Assembly (NCBI RefSeq): GCF_017115085.1 | Contig: NZ_JABXKJ010000007.1 | Coordinates: 1 to 39,877 of the forward strand | Direction of reading: 5' to 3' | DNA: 39,877 nucleotides | DNA from: Nostoc sp. NMS7 | GTDB taxonomy: Bacteria; Cyanobacteriota; Cyanobacteriia; Cyanobacteriales; Nostocaceae | Shown here: one piece after another, positions 33,125 to 39,877 of the stretch | Layout: every line of letters starts with the position of its first letter | How positions within the stretch are numbered: the stretch's first letter is position 1 | Notes under the pieces: model-generated | Seen by the model: the letters and a program-made list of their open reading frames with translations, nothing else | What the model was told of the DNA's origin: nothing | The model's database searches: none | Translations under genes and position numbers: made by a program

Positions 33125-33515
33125 TTGTATTACCTCGAAATCTTTTAGATTTCGGATAACTCCTCATCTTGCAAACTCGCGTCGCTAAGTTATTTAAGTT
33201 ATTATGGTTATAGCGAGCGCGGTGTACCCAGTACCAAGAAGTGTCCAGCCTCTTATTGCACTAGGAGTTACCCGGCGTGTTTAAATCAATAAAATCCAGC
33301 CTCCGCTGGTACGCATCCCCTCTAGTTTCTGCTAGTGGGGATATCCGTTTTGAGGAGAGGTGCTAAATTGTCTGCACCCTCTCGGCTCCCATTTGCCCTC
33401 TCCAGGGCTGCCGATTCTATATCGCCGCTTCCCTCTGGAATTGGGGCTAGGATTTGTTTTGAAGGACTTTTGCATTGCAGTTTTCCTAAATACAAAATTT
33501 GTTTTACGCGATCGC
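33125..33515. other. Leader and promoter region of the initiator gene
   Basis: A 391-bp non-coding region on the leftward path into the initiator. It contains the RBS-proximal hairpin at 33136-33154 and another inverted pair at about 33306-33340 (ATCCCC-T-CTAG with CTAG-T-GGGGAT). The latter could be attenuators or countertranscript targets for copy control. Open frames here are composition artefacts. Confidence 0.5.
33136..33154 (-). promoter_or_regulatory. Hairpin abutting the initiator ribosome-binding site
   Basis: A perfect 8-bp stem CGAAATCT/AGATTTCG with a 3-base loop ends exactly where the AGG of the Shine-Dalgarno begins (33133-33135), about 9 bases before ATG 33124. It may modulate initiator translation or bind a regulator. 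Confidence 0.6.
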
Positions 33516-33725
33516 TTAATCTTCCCTCCATTCCAATAACTCACAGGGCTGGATTTTATAGCAGTCACAGATTTTGTTAAGCGCTAATCCATTAGGTATT
33601 TGCTCAGGATTGTCATATAAGTTGTAAACAGTCGTTTTACTTAACCCTGTACGCTCGCTGAACTCATAACGCGTAATTTTGAGCTTTTCGTCAATAAACC
33701 TCCTTATCGTGTTGCGAACTGGCAT
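33516..33725 (-). CDS. XRE-family transcriptional regulator
   Basis: A 69-residue protein that is almost entirely a Cro/CI-type helix-turn-helix: IDEKLKITRYEFSERTGLSK, TTVYNLYDNPEQIPNG, ALNKICDCYKIQPCELLEW. It represses or activates nearby promoters. It is leftward, upstream of the initiator and divergent from the 34-39.5 kb cassette, so it is well placed to control both replication and that cassette. Confidence 0.88.
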   Translation of the reverse strand: MPVRNTIRRFIDEKLKITRYEFSERTGLSKTTVYNLYDNPEQIPNGLALNKICDCYKIQPCELLEWRED

Positions 33726-34039
33726 AGAAACCCGTCTGGTAATAACAGACTCCTATTAAAGCATCTTATAAGGAATGTTGTTATACACAGCTTTATTTAA
33801 TTAAAATTAGGTTGCTATTAATAGCTATCTTGTATTAGTATAGCCATTGTAAGGCTAAAAAGACAAGGGCAGTCAAAACAGTCAAGGGCTGACAAAGGTT
33901 TCACCCACAACGGCTTAATGACCGCAAGTATCCAAAAGTCTTGCACGGCAAAGATTTTCAAAACTTTAATAACTACATAGAGCGGAATGACTACCGCTCA
34001 CTAAACTTGATGCCTGCATTCATCAGGAGTTATTTATCA
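33726..34039. other. AT-rich control region, possible origin
   Basis: It contains a perfect-consensus-like DnaA box TTATACACA at 33781-33789 followed by a very AT-rich stretch. Near 33867-33900 there is a cluster of CAGTCAA/GGGCTGAC elements (CAGTCAAAACAGTCAAGGG). It is divergent between the XRE gene and the rightward cassette. Promoters for both are expected here; an origin role is possible. Confidence 0.45.
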
Positions 34040-34201
34040 ATGCGAGTCAGTATTAGACAGCCATTGCAGCCATTTATTAATGCAAAGGCTAAAGAATTAG
34101 GTGTTGATGATGCTGGTGAAGTGGTTAACTATTTGCTCTTGCAAATTATGTCAAACAACGCCACGAGCGAACCCATACAGACACAGACTAAAAAGGCTTA
34201 A
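34040..34201 (+). CDS. Small ribbon-helix-helix-like protein
   Basis: 53 residues from ATG 34040, chosen because AGGAG lies 10 bases upstream; the frame is open further back to 33941. MRVSIRQPLQPFINAKAKEL then GVDDAGEVVNYLLLQI resembles a short ribbon-helix-helix DNA-binding protein. It is the first gene of the rightward cassette and 3 bp from the next gene, so it may be its regulator. Confidence 0.55.
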   Translation: MRVSIRQPLQPFINAKAKELGVDDAGEVVNYLLLQIMSNNATSEPIQTQTKKA

Positions 34202-34204
34202 ACG

Positions 34205-34774
34205 ATGTATATCAATTTACGCAACTTAGAAGCAATCAACGAACTACCTCTTGAGAGAACAATGCTTAATCAAAATCAATTACGAAGGTTAGAAGCAATA
34301 GATCGCTGGCTCAGAGAAATCCGAGATTCTAAGGAATTTGGGCAACTAGAATACTCCCCAGATGTGATGCTAGGAGATGCAATACAAGCAGTGGGCGAAC
34401 TACTTGACTTTCACGTTTCCTGTGATTACAAGCCCACGAATTTTACTGATTCTGAGTGGCATTCATATCTAGAACAAAAGCCAGTAATGCACATTCGCCG
34501 CGTGAAGACTTGGCGTGAAAAGATTAACTCATTCATACAAGATGCTGCGTCAGAAGTAGCAATTCTGAGCTTACTAACAACAGGTTTTATGGTTGTTGGT
34601 ACTATCTTTTGTCACGGCGTTGACCGCATTGAACAAAGTAGAGGCGAGGAATATGAACCCACATGGATCTACAACGCCAAAATTTTTGAAGGAAGTGCTA
34701 TCGCATCAATTGCGGTCTTCTTGGGTGCAAGCTTAACGGGCGCGTGTATTGCAGGAGATCAGAATGATGATTGA
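34205..34774 (+). CDS. Membrane protein of unknown function
   Basis: A 189-residue protein. The N-terminal 110 residues are soluble and charged (LRRLEAIDRWLREIRDSKEF ... SCDYKPTNFTDSEWHSYLEQ). Two membrane helices follow at about 118-139 (VAILSLLTTGFMVVGTIF) and 165-183 (GSAIASIAVFLGASLTGACI), with a short polar loop between them. Second gene of the rightward cassette. Its end overlaps the next gene (ATGATGATTGA). I do not recognise the family. Confidence 0.65.
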   Translation: MYINLRNLEAINELPLERTMLNQNQLRRLEAIDRWLREIRDSKEFGQLEYSPDVMLGDAIQAVGELLDFHVSCDYKPTNFTDSEWHSYLEQKPVMHIRRVKTWREKINSFIQDAASEVAILSLLTTGFMVVGTIFCHGVDRIEQSRGEEYEPTWIYNAKIFEGSAIASIAVFLGASLTGACIAGDQNDD

Positions 34775-35036
34775 TAAAGAGCTTGTAGGATGCGTCACGC
34801 TATTGAGCAAATCCAAAACCTACAGTATCGATGGCGCTCTCTATCGCTATCTCTATAGCAACGACAGTATCAGACACACACAATATTATTTCCGTCCTTT
34901 ACCGCGTCAGTCTAAGAGCGCTGACTTAAAGCTCAATCGTGACAAGGTGCTAAGGCGCTGCTACGAAGTGCCGAGTTTATATAAACAGCACACAGCAGAG
35001 ATAACTAAAAACTCAATACAGTTGAGTTTGTTCTAA
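34764..35036 (+). CDS. Hypothetical protein
   Basis: 90 residues from ATG 34764, with AGGAG at 34753-34757 at good spacing. It overlaps the end of the previous gene by 11 bases. The product (MMIDKELVGCVTLLSKSKTY ... YRYLYSNDSIRHTQYYF ... RCYEVPSLYKQH) is basic and Tyr-rich. No domain is recognised. Tight packing argues that it is real. Confidence 0.55.
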   Translation: MMIDKELVGCVTLLSKSKTYSIDGALYRYLYSNDSIRHTQYYFRPLPRQSKSADLKLNRDKVLRRCYEVPSLYKQHTAEITKNSIQLSLF

Positions 35037-35038
35037 CC

Positions 35039-35191
35039 ATTGGTAACAGATACTACCGCGCATCGTGGACAAAGGCTTTGACACAAGCGCGTCAACTAGT
35101 CCAAAAGGGGCGCTTTTACCGGGGTAAAATCGATAATTCAGTAAGTCTTGAATCGGTAAGCGCTTTGTTATTACGTGGTTATAGCCATTGA
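35039..35191 (+). CDS. Coding-like frame without canonical start
   Basis: A 50-codon frame directly after the previous stop reads TIGNRYYRASWTKALTQARQ then LVQKGRFYRGKI ... LLLRGYSH. Composition is protein-like and basic. The only start near its beginning is ATT 35039. A frameshifted tail of the previous gene, an ATT start, or internal TTG initiation are all possible. Confidence 0.35.
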   Translation: MGNRYYRASWTKALTQARQLVQKGRFYRGKIDNSVSLESVSALLLRGYSH

Positions 35192-35362
35192 GTGCAACGC
35201 CTAAAAGTCTTCTAAAAAGTTATTTTCTAAGGTTATTGACAGCCTCTAAGAAGAGGGGCTTATCCATAACTCTGAATCAATCTTGGGGGCTAGTCAAATA
35301 CCTGAGAATGTCCGGGCAGTCGGTTGATTTTATACACACTTAAACAAGATTACAGAGGTAAC

Positions 35363-35872
35363 GTGGCAACAAAGAAGTATTTAGCTAAGTATCGTCAGCT
35401 CAGGCAGATTTATGAGCGAGTGTTAGGCAAGACAATCTCAGACGAGACTTGGTATCGGGTGGTGTCTTTTCTCAAGCAGCGTTTTAGCTTGAGGGTTGAA
35501 TCAGAGTCGGCAGAAACCATAGTTGAAACATTTGCGGGACTTAAACGGCGCTATGGTGCATTAAGTCCAACCAGGGAGGGATTTGAGGAGCGTTGGCAAG
35601 CATTCAAGCATTTTTATGAGTCATCAGGCGGCTACAGCGGTATTGAAGCACTATCTGCTTTGGCAAACTATCTAAAAATCAATCTTGACGATGTACCACG
35701 CAGCACTCGTTACTACTGGTTTAGTCAAGCCGGACTATCTTTCAGCGCTGAAAATACTTACCACTGCAAAGATTTAGCGCTTGTTGCGTTTGTTGCTGCT
35801 AAATGGGCAATCAACAAACGAGCGCAAACGATGAAATCCGCAACCATCGAAGTTTTAACACTAGCCCTTTAA
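35363..35872 (+). CDS. Hypothetical protein
   Basis: 169 residues from GTG 35363, which has AGAGG four bases upstream; the frame is open from 35324. It is basic and helical: KYLAKYRQLRQIYERVLGKT, ISDETWYRVVSFLKQRFSL, GALSPTREGFEERWQAFKHF, YLKINLDDVPRSTRYYWF. No family is recognised. A second DnaA-box-like TTATACACA lies just upstream (35330-35338). It lies 12 bp before the next gene. Confidence 0.6.
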   Translation: MATKKYLAKYRQLRQIYERVLGKTISDETWYRVVSFLKQRFSLRVESESAETIVETFAGLKRRYGALSPTREGFEERWQAFKHFYESSGGYSGIEALSALANYLKINLDDVPRSTRYYWFSQAGLSFSAENTYHCKDLALVAFVAAKWAINKRAQTMKSATIEVLTLAL

Positions 35873-35884
35873 GGAGCAATCATC

Positions 35885-36547
35885 ATGTCTGACAAGTTTA
35901 CTAATAACGTCCGCGCTCGTTTGTACAAACAGGGTTATCAAGGATTCACCAAGGACGATTACACAACAGCTGCTCTTGCTGTCGAGTGCGATGACCTTGA
36001 CAATCCCACCAAAGAGCAATTGAGTCAAGCCGTTGACTATCTCAAAGTTAAAGCGACAAGCCAATTATCTGTAACTGATGAACCCGTTGAAGAAACGTTT
36101 TTAGTAGGGTCAGAAGATGCACAGCCTGAAGTTGAATCTAATCAGCTTGCGGTCGCCGAATCAGAGATTAACAGCATCACTGTAACTAGTGAAGATAAGC
36201 GTCAGATTGTAACAGCCCAATCATCCGCGCTGGGGTTTGAGTTAACCGAACAAGAAACATTAAGTATCGCTGAAAATGTTGACGACACCTTTACCGACTA
36301 CAGCCAATTTATCAGTACTGTAACGGCTGCAATCAAGAACTACGTTGATCATAAATTTGATGTCATTGAGCAATCATTTGAAACTAACGCCCAAGACTTG
36401 CGAGAACACGTCAGCAACAGAGCTTCTAGATTGAACCAAAAGGTTAACAACTTCTCAGGAGACATGAAAGCGGATATGGGAGTCATCCGCCAAAACATTA
36501 AAAGCACCCAATTTTCAATCCTCGCAAGGCTCAACGCGGCTCAATAG
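35885..36547 (+). CDS. Acidic, coiled-coil-rich hypothetical protein
   Basis: A 220-residue protein with a clear GGAG ribosome-binding site. The N-terminal 55 residues (FTNNVRARLYKQGYQGFTKD) are folded-looking. Residues 60-105 are acidic and probably disordered. The C-terminal 90 residues (DYSQFISTVTAAIKNYVDHK ... NRASRLNQKVNNFSGDMKAD) are strongly helical and coiled-coil-like. No catalytic motif is visible. It belongs to the rightward cassette. Confidence 0.6.
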   Translation: MSDKFTNNVRARLYKQGYQGFTKDDYTTAALAVECDDLDNPTKEQLSQAVDYLKVKATSQLSVTDEPVEETFLVGSEDAQPEVESNQLAVAESEINSITVTSEDKRQIVTAQSSALGFELTEQETLSIAENVDDTFTDYSQFISTVTAAIKNYVDHKFDVIEQSFETNAQDLREHVSNRASRLNQKVNNFSGDMKADMGVIRQNIKSTQFSILARLNAAQ

Positions 36548-36593
36548 TGATGACTTGACGCTTTTAGAGTGCTTGGTGATTTGCTCTTGTAGA

Positions 36594-36869
36594 ATGAGCT
36601 ACTTCTCAAGAATTGCTGTTAGTTTATGTGCGCTCGGTGCTGTGATTTTACCCTTGTACAACTGCTTGTATCTGCCAATGCTAGAGCAATCAAGCTATCA
36701 GCAATATCTCAAACGAAAGTCAGCTATTGAGCAATATGTAAGGCGAATGGAGTACCACTGCAATCAAATCTTTACCCCAGAGAAGGAATATCGCTGTGAA
36801 AAGTTCAATGAAGCTAAAGAATCTGGTAACTTCCAAATCACGCCACCTAGAGCGCCAATTAAAAACTAA
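36594..36869 (+). CDS. Small protein with N-terminal membrane helix
   Basis: 91 residues from ATG 36594. A membrane helix or uncleaved signal lies at 6-27 (RIAVSLCALGAVILPLYNCL), followed by a polar domain with two Cys (YHCNQIF, YRCEKF) that could form a disulfide outside the membrane. Its last 74 bases overlap the next gene in another frame. No family is recognised. Confidence 0.55.
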   Translation: MSYFSRIAVSLCALGAVILPLYNCLYLPMLEQSSYQQYLKRKSAIEQYVRRMEYHCNQIFTPEKEYRCEKFNEAKESGNFQITPPRAPIKN

Positions 36870-37449
36870 ATTTAATGCCTCTACCAACTTAGTAGTCAGA
36901 GCGCTAACAGGTGATAAATCCGCCCTGAAGCTGATAGGGCAAATGGGTAATGACGGGGCAAAGATTAGTGAATTCGCCCCACAGGTTAAAGAGCAAATGC
37001 TAGCTGCTATCAAAGGGACTGAGGACTTAAACGTAGTTCTCAGCGACATCTACAAACAAGTTGGTGTAAGCGGCGAGAAGATTGAAAGAGCAGTACAGTC
37101 AGCGATTTTAGCTGATACTCATCTAGCAAACATCCTAGAAGAGATGAAGCTTGATTTCGCTTCATCCAAGGAGAAAGAAGCGCTGCGTCATCAACAAGCA
37201 ACAGACCATCTATTGCTCAAGGCTTGGGTGGATAAACACATGATGCAAGTTGATGGCGAATATAAAATGTTGCAGGCAGAATTGCAGACAGATATTAGAC
37301 AACAAACAATTGACCTGCAACATGATAGAGAACTGGGCAAGTATTACTTAGAAATGGGTGATAACGCTCGTGATGACTTCAAGCCGAAAAAACAATATGC
37401 TGGGCGCTCGATAGTGCAAAAAATCAAGGATGCTCTGCTAGGTTTATGA
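36796..37449 (+). CDS. Helical hypothetical protein
   Basis: 217 residues from GTG 36796 (AAGGA upstream) or ATG 36808. Basic at the start (KLKNLVTSKSRHLERQLKTK), then long helices (AAIKGTEDLNVVLSDIYKQV, AILADTHLANILEEMKLDFA, YKMLQAELQTDIRQQTIDLQ). No membrane segment is seen. The overlap with the preceding small membrane-protein gene suggests coupled translation and a possible cytoplasmic partner. Confidence 0.55.
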   Translation: MKSSMKLKNLVTSKSRHLERQLKTKFNASTNLVVRALTGDKSALKLIGQMGNDGAKISEFAPQVKEQMLAAIKGTEDLNVVLSDIYKQVGVSGEKIERAVQSAILADTHLANILEEMKLDFASSKEKEALRHQQATDHLLLKAWVDKHMMQVDGEYKMLQAELQTDIRQQTIDLQHDRELGKYYLEMGDNARDDFKPKKQYAGRSIVQKIKDALLGL

Positions 37450-37513
37450 CAGTTCAATCCCGACAGTTACCGCCTGAATTAACTGTCGGGCAAGTAAATA
37501 TCATAACAGTTAT

Positions 37514-38083
37514 ATGACATACGACCTTGAAGAGGATCAAGAGGAATTAGTAAGCGAAATCGCCCCAGATACGCCGTTACCAAAAGACTTGATAGAACAT
37601 TTAGAGTCGCGCAAGCAGCACCGCAAAGATGTTATCAATACAACTGAAAAATTGACGAGATTCTTTGTCGGTTGGTCGCTAAATTCTACGGGATTCTTTA
37701 TAGCTAAATATCTCTTAATAACTGGCGGTGGCGTTAATCTCTGGCTGGCAATTTCGCTCTCATTTTCTATATGCAGCGTTGGCTCTTTGGCTGGGTTAAC
37801 GGGCTTGAGAGTTAATTACAACAGTGACGGACTAGAGGTAGATAATATGCAAAATCTTATAAAAACTGCTGGAGGCTTGGTGTTTGCAGGTATCACAACT
37901 TGGTTAGCAGTCAAAGACCATCAATATTTTGAGAATTTGACTAAAGAAACAGTCACGCAGATTAGCCAAGATATTCAAACCATTGAAAAACAGAACCCGC
38001 AATCAGACCCTTGGGTAAGTATTGCAGTCGCGTTGGCTTTATTCATTGGCTCTATTGCAATTATTTTTAAGGGGCGGGAATGA
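37514..38083 (+). CDS. Polytopic membrane protein
   Basis: A 189-residue protein with an acidic N-terminal tail (MTYDLEEDQEELVSEIAPDT) and about four membrane helices: 50-69, 73-95 (GVNLWLAISLSFSICSVGSL), 115-131 (AGGLVFAGITTWLAV) and 166-184 (WVSIAVALALFIGSIAIIF). It overlaps the ATPase gene by 4 bases (ATGA), the strongest coupling in the cassette, so it probably forms a membrane complex with that ATPase. Confidence 0.65.
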   Translation: MTYDLEEDQEELVSEIAPDTPLPKDLIEHLESRKQHRKDVINTTEKLTRFFVGWSLNSTGFFIAKYLLITGGGVNLWLAISLSFSICSVGSLAGLTGLRVNYNSDGLEVDNMQNLIKTAGGLVFAGITTWLAVKDHQYFENLTKETVTQISQDIQTIEKQNPQSDPWVSIAVALALFIGSIAIIFKGRE

Positions 38084-39540
38084 AACAGGGTGTTTTCGAG
38101 TTAGTACTGGCTGGTGTGTGTGGTGTAGCCGCAATCATCGGGCTAGCAACATCGCAAACACGTCAGCCTTACGACCTGACACAAATTCAATTTTGCCCAA
38201 GGTCAGCAAACGGCGTACACAGTCAAATAGCTTTGGATAAGCGTTTTTGCAACCAACCGCGTTTTGTCCTTACTGAAGAATGGCAGCGCTACGGACTGTA
38301 TGGCAGCATCATTCCGTACAAGGGCGATGCAATTCAATGGGTGCGTGATTTGCCCACAGATAACCCTAATCAGTTGCTTGGATATGGGATTGCAGTTATT
38401 GGGCTATGGGGTATTGTGGGTTGTTTGCTCGTGCGTTCGCAACGCCTCAAGCGCACGGATTACGAACTGGGCGAACTGGAAAAGACTGGCGACTATGCAA
38501 CTTGGCAGCAAAATAAGCACAAACGTGAGATTAAGCAGCATTCAACCCAGCTTTACACTGAACGCTTAAAAGATGGATTAACTGACCTAGACGTTCATTC
38601 TCGTAAAGAATTGGGGCTAACCGATGAGGAAAATGAACGCGCTAAGGCACGTATACAGCTAGAAGACTTTATGAAAGCCCGTGCTGTTAATCATTCTGTG
38701 ATGGATAAAACCATTGCTGAGAATCTTCGAGATCAAGCGAAAGCGGAGCAAGAACGCGGCAAGATTGAGGGTAAAACCAAGGGAGCGATCGCAGACAGTG
38801 ACAATCAGCAGTCAGTTGACCAGCAACGGGCAAACTCACTCATAGAAGCGCTCAAAGGCCATGAGGATGGATGGCTGTGGAAGATTATCGACAACTTAAC
38901 CCCACTGTGGTTAATCGGTCGCCAGGGTTCAGGTAAAACTTACACGAGCGCTGCTATAGCCCTTGTTAGAAAGCATTGTTTAGGGATTCCCATCTACTAC
39001 TTAATTGACCGTCACGCGACTGGGGATAACTCCAAAGCATGGCGATATCTTGATACTCAAAATATTGCAGAGTCCGAGTTAGAGATAGGCACTGCGCTTG
39101 ATACTCTCTGTGAGCATTGGCTATTAAGAATTAAAGGGAAAAATGACCTAGAGCAATCTGCAACTATAACGCCTGAACAAGTGCTTATTGATGAGTACAC
39201 CAACCTGAAATCGTTGATTGGTGAACCCGCAGAAAAGTTTTACAAACTGCATCTGACAGACACTAGAAAAGCAAAAGTTAATGTTACTGGTATCACCCAC
39301 AATGACACGAATTCCAGCTATCCCGAAGGGACACAAGCAATGAGGGAGGCGGGTACAATCCTTATTCAAAAATTCTCAGCTAACGGTAAAACCCCACTGT
39401 CTAGAGTCAAGATTATTCGCGGCTTGCTTGATGACAATGGGGAGGAATATCTGGAGGCAGAGCGCACACTGCCAAGCTGGTTTAACCCAGAGGATATTTA
39501 CAACCATATTCTAGGTAAGCCGATTTCTTTTGATACTTAG
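38080..39540 (+). CDS. Membrane-anchored P-loop ATPase
   Basis: A 486-residue protein. Membrane helices at 5-22 and 102-118 flank a loop of about 80 residues with two Cys. A long charged helical linker (125-260) follows, then a P-loop ATPase: Walker A GRQGSGKT at 280-287, Walker B VLIDEYTN with D371/E372, and a sensor-like GITHNDTN at 404-411. The layout of two N-terminal membrane helices plus a cytoplasmic motor is like FtsK/VirD4-type coupling proteins, although conservation is low. It could also be an Inovirus-Zot-like or plasmid-specific motor. It closes the cassette. Confidence 0.72.
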   Translation: MKQGVFELVLAGVCGVAAIIGLATSQTRQPYDLTQIQFCPRSANGVHSQIALDKRFCNQPRFVLTEEWQRYGLYGSIIPYKGDAIQWVRDLPTDNPNQLLGYGIAVIGLWGIVGCLLVRSQRLKRTDYELGELEKTGDYATWQQNKHKREIKQHSTQLYTERLKDGLTDLDVHSRKELGLTDEENERAKARIQLEDFMKARAVNHSVMDKTIAENLRDQAKAEQERGKIEGKTKGAIADSDNQQSVDQQRANSLIEALKGHEDGWLWKIIDNLTPLWLIGRQGSGKTYTSAAIALVRKHCLGIPIYYLIDRHATGDNSKAWRYLDTQNIAESELEIGTALDTLCEHWLLRIKGKNDLEQSATITPEQVLIDEYTNLKSLIGEPAEKFYKLHLTDTRKAKVNVTGITHNDTNSSYPEGTQAMREAGTILIQKFSANGKTPLSRVKIIRGLLDDNGEEYLEAERTLPSWFNPEDIYNHILGKPISFDT

Positions 39541-39580
39541 CTCTTCACTGTTAATTAATTTATGGAAATAGGTGAATACT

Positions 39581-39787
39581 ATGCACCCAATAGAATTTAA
39601 GAAAAAGTGGCAATTAACTTACAACGATTTAGCACTCGTCTTAGGTTACGAAAATGATTTCACTGTCCGTTGTTGGGGGATAAATGGAGGGCACAAGCGC
39701 AACCCTCAAAAAGTGGTTTATGTAGCTTGTCGTCTACTAGATGAAAAATGGTCAGCTGAGGGGAAAGTTATAGATTCTTACCTTTGA
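39581..39787 (+). CDS. Small HTH-like protein, copy A of a tandem pair
   Basis: 68 residues from ATG 39581 (GTG 39572 in frame), with AGGTG upstream as in copy B. It differs from the copy at 15-221 at about 14 positions, mostly in the middle (YNDLALVLGYENDFTVRCWG versus YDELALVLGYQGDYTVRSWG). It follows the ATPase gene by 40 bp on the same strand. The pair probably arose by tandem duplication and both copies remain open. Confidence 0.7.
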   Translation: MHPIEFKKKWQLTYNDLALVLGYENDFTVRCWGINGGHKRNPQKVVYVACRLLDEKWSAEGKVIDSYL

Positions 39788-39824
39788 TAATTTCTATCCG
39801 CGTCTCTGCTAATTAATTACTTGA

Positions 39825-39877
39825 AATAGGTGAATACTATGCACCCAATAGAATTTAAGAAAAAGTGGCAATTAACT
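39825..39877. repeat. Terminal 53-bp overlap with window start
   Basis: These bases equal 1-53 exactly, so the window can be closed to a circle of 39,824 bp. The same sequence also starts copy A at 39567 (55 bp identical), so the match could also be a third repeat copy. Confidence 0.85.

Noticed and set aside
33322..33580. Three overlapping frames of 69-81 codons on both strands
   Set aside because: They overlap the XRE gene end and non-coding leader, have no domain pattern and conflict with each other.
33941..39540. Inovirus-like prophage identity of the cassette
   Set aside because: Small membrane proteins and a P-loop ATPase fit superficially, but no coat-like peptide, adhesin or rolling-circle Rep is recognisable; kept only as an alternative.
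1..39877. tRNA, rRNA or riboswitch genes
   Set aside because: No cloverleaf, rRNA-like or known riboswitch consensus was recognised by eye.

Overview
The window looks like a complete or nearly complete circular plasmid of about 39.8 kb from a filamentous cyanobacterium (Nostoc/Anabaena-like). The cyanobacterial assignment rests on the HIP1 octamer GCGATCGC (for example 5087-5094 and 15150-15157), GGGTGTA-type short repeats, and cyanobacterial-style NACHT and NB-ARC/TPR proteins. The plasmid assignment rests on a ParA/ParB pair, a relaxase with an accessory protein, and a replication initiator next to a DnaB helicase. Bases 1-53 are identical to 39825-39877, as expected of a circular contig with an unclipped overlap. 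The same 53 bases also occur at 39567, because a 71-residue HTH-like gene is present in tandem across the junction, so a repeat-broken contig is not excluded.

Layout. (a) 1-2.6 kb: one copy of the small HTH-like gene, then decayed DNA: a RelA/SpoT-domain gene with an in-frame stop, a catalytically dead tyrosine-recombinase remnant, and unassigned coding-like debris. (b) 2.6-4.1 kb: a two-gene CBASS locus (Cap15-like membrane effector and CD-NTase). (c) 4.3-4.7 kb: a Tn3-type miniature inverted-repeat element interrupted by a second MITE. (d) 5.0-12.75 kb: defence genes between an intact FimB-like recombinase and a recombinase remnant: a short prokaryotic Argonaute with an Mrr-like/TIR/APAZ partner, a PARIS-like AAA ATPase/DUF4435 pair, and a small protein with an HNH nuclease. 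(e) 12.8-20.1 kb: two NACHT NTPases (bacterial NLR-like) flanking parAB, one with an N-terminal HTH and a possible operator. (f) 20.5-26.2 kb: mobilization region with a relaxase-TOPRIM fusion carrying five 61-residue repeats, a MobC-like protein, a candidate oriT, and a divergent operon with a ParA-like ATPase. (g) 26.7-29.9 kb: a two-gene STAND NTPase/TPR locus. (h) 30.3-33.7 kb: replication module (DnaB, winged-helix initiator with iteron-like repeats inside its gene, XRE regulator). (i) 33.7-39.8 kb: a rightward cassette of mostly unrecognised genes, several with membrane segments, ending in a membrane-anchored P-loop ATPase.

Functionally this reads as a mobilizable plasmid that spends about half its length on immunity: CBASS, short pAgo, a PARIS-like system, two NACHT proteins and a TPR-STAND protein, plus broken modules. 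The best candidates for undescribed biology are the Argonaute partner, whose TIR domain appears to lack the catalytic glutamate but carries an extra N-terminal nuclease-like domain; the unrecognised membrane/ATPase cassette at 34-39.5 kb; the two NACHT genes with low-complexity Ala-rich C-terminal segments; and the initiator gene with five in-phase repeats that may be the replication origin.
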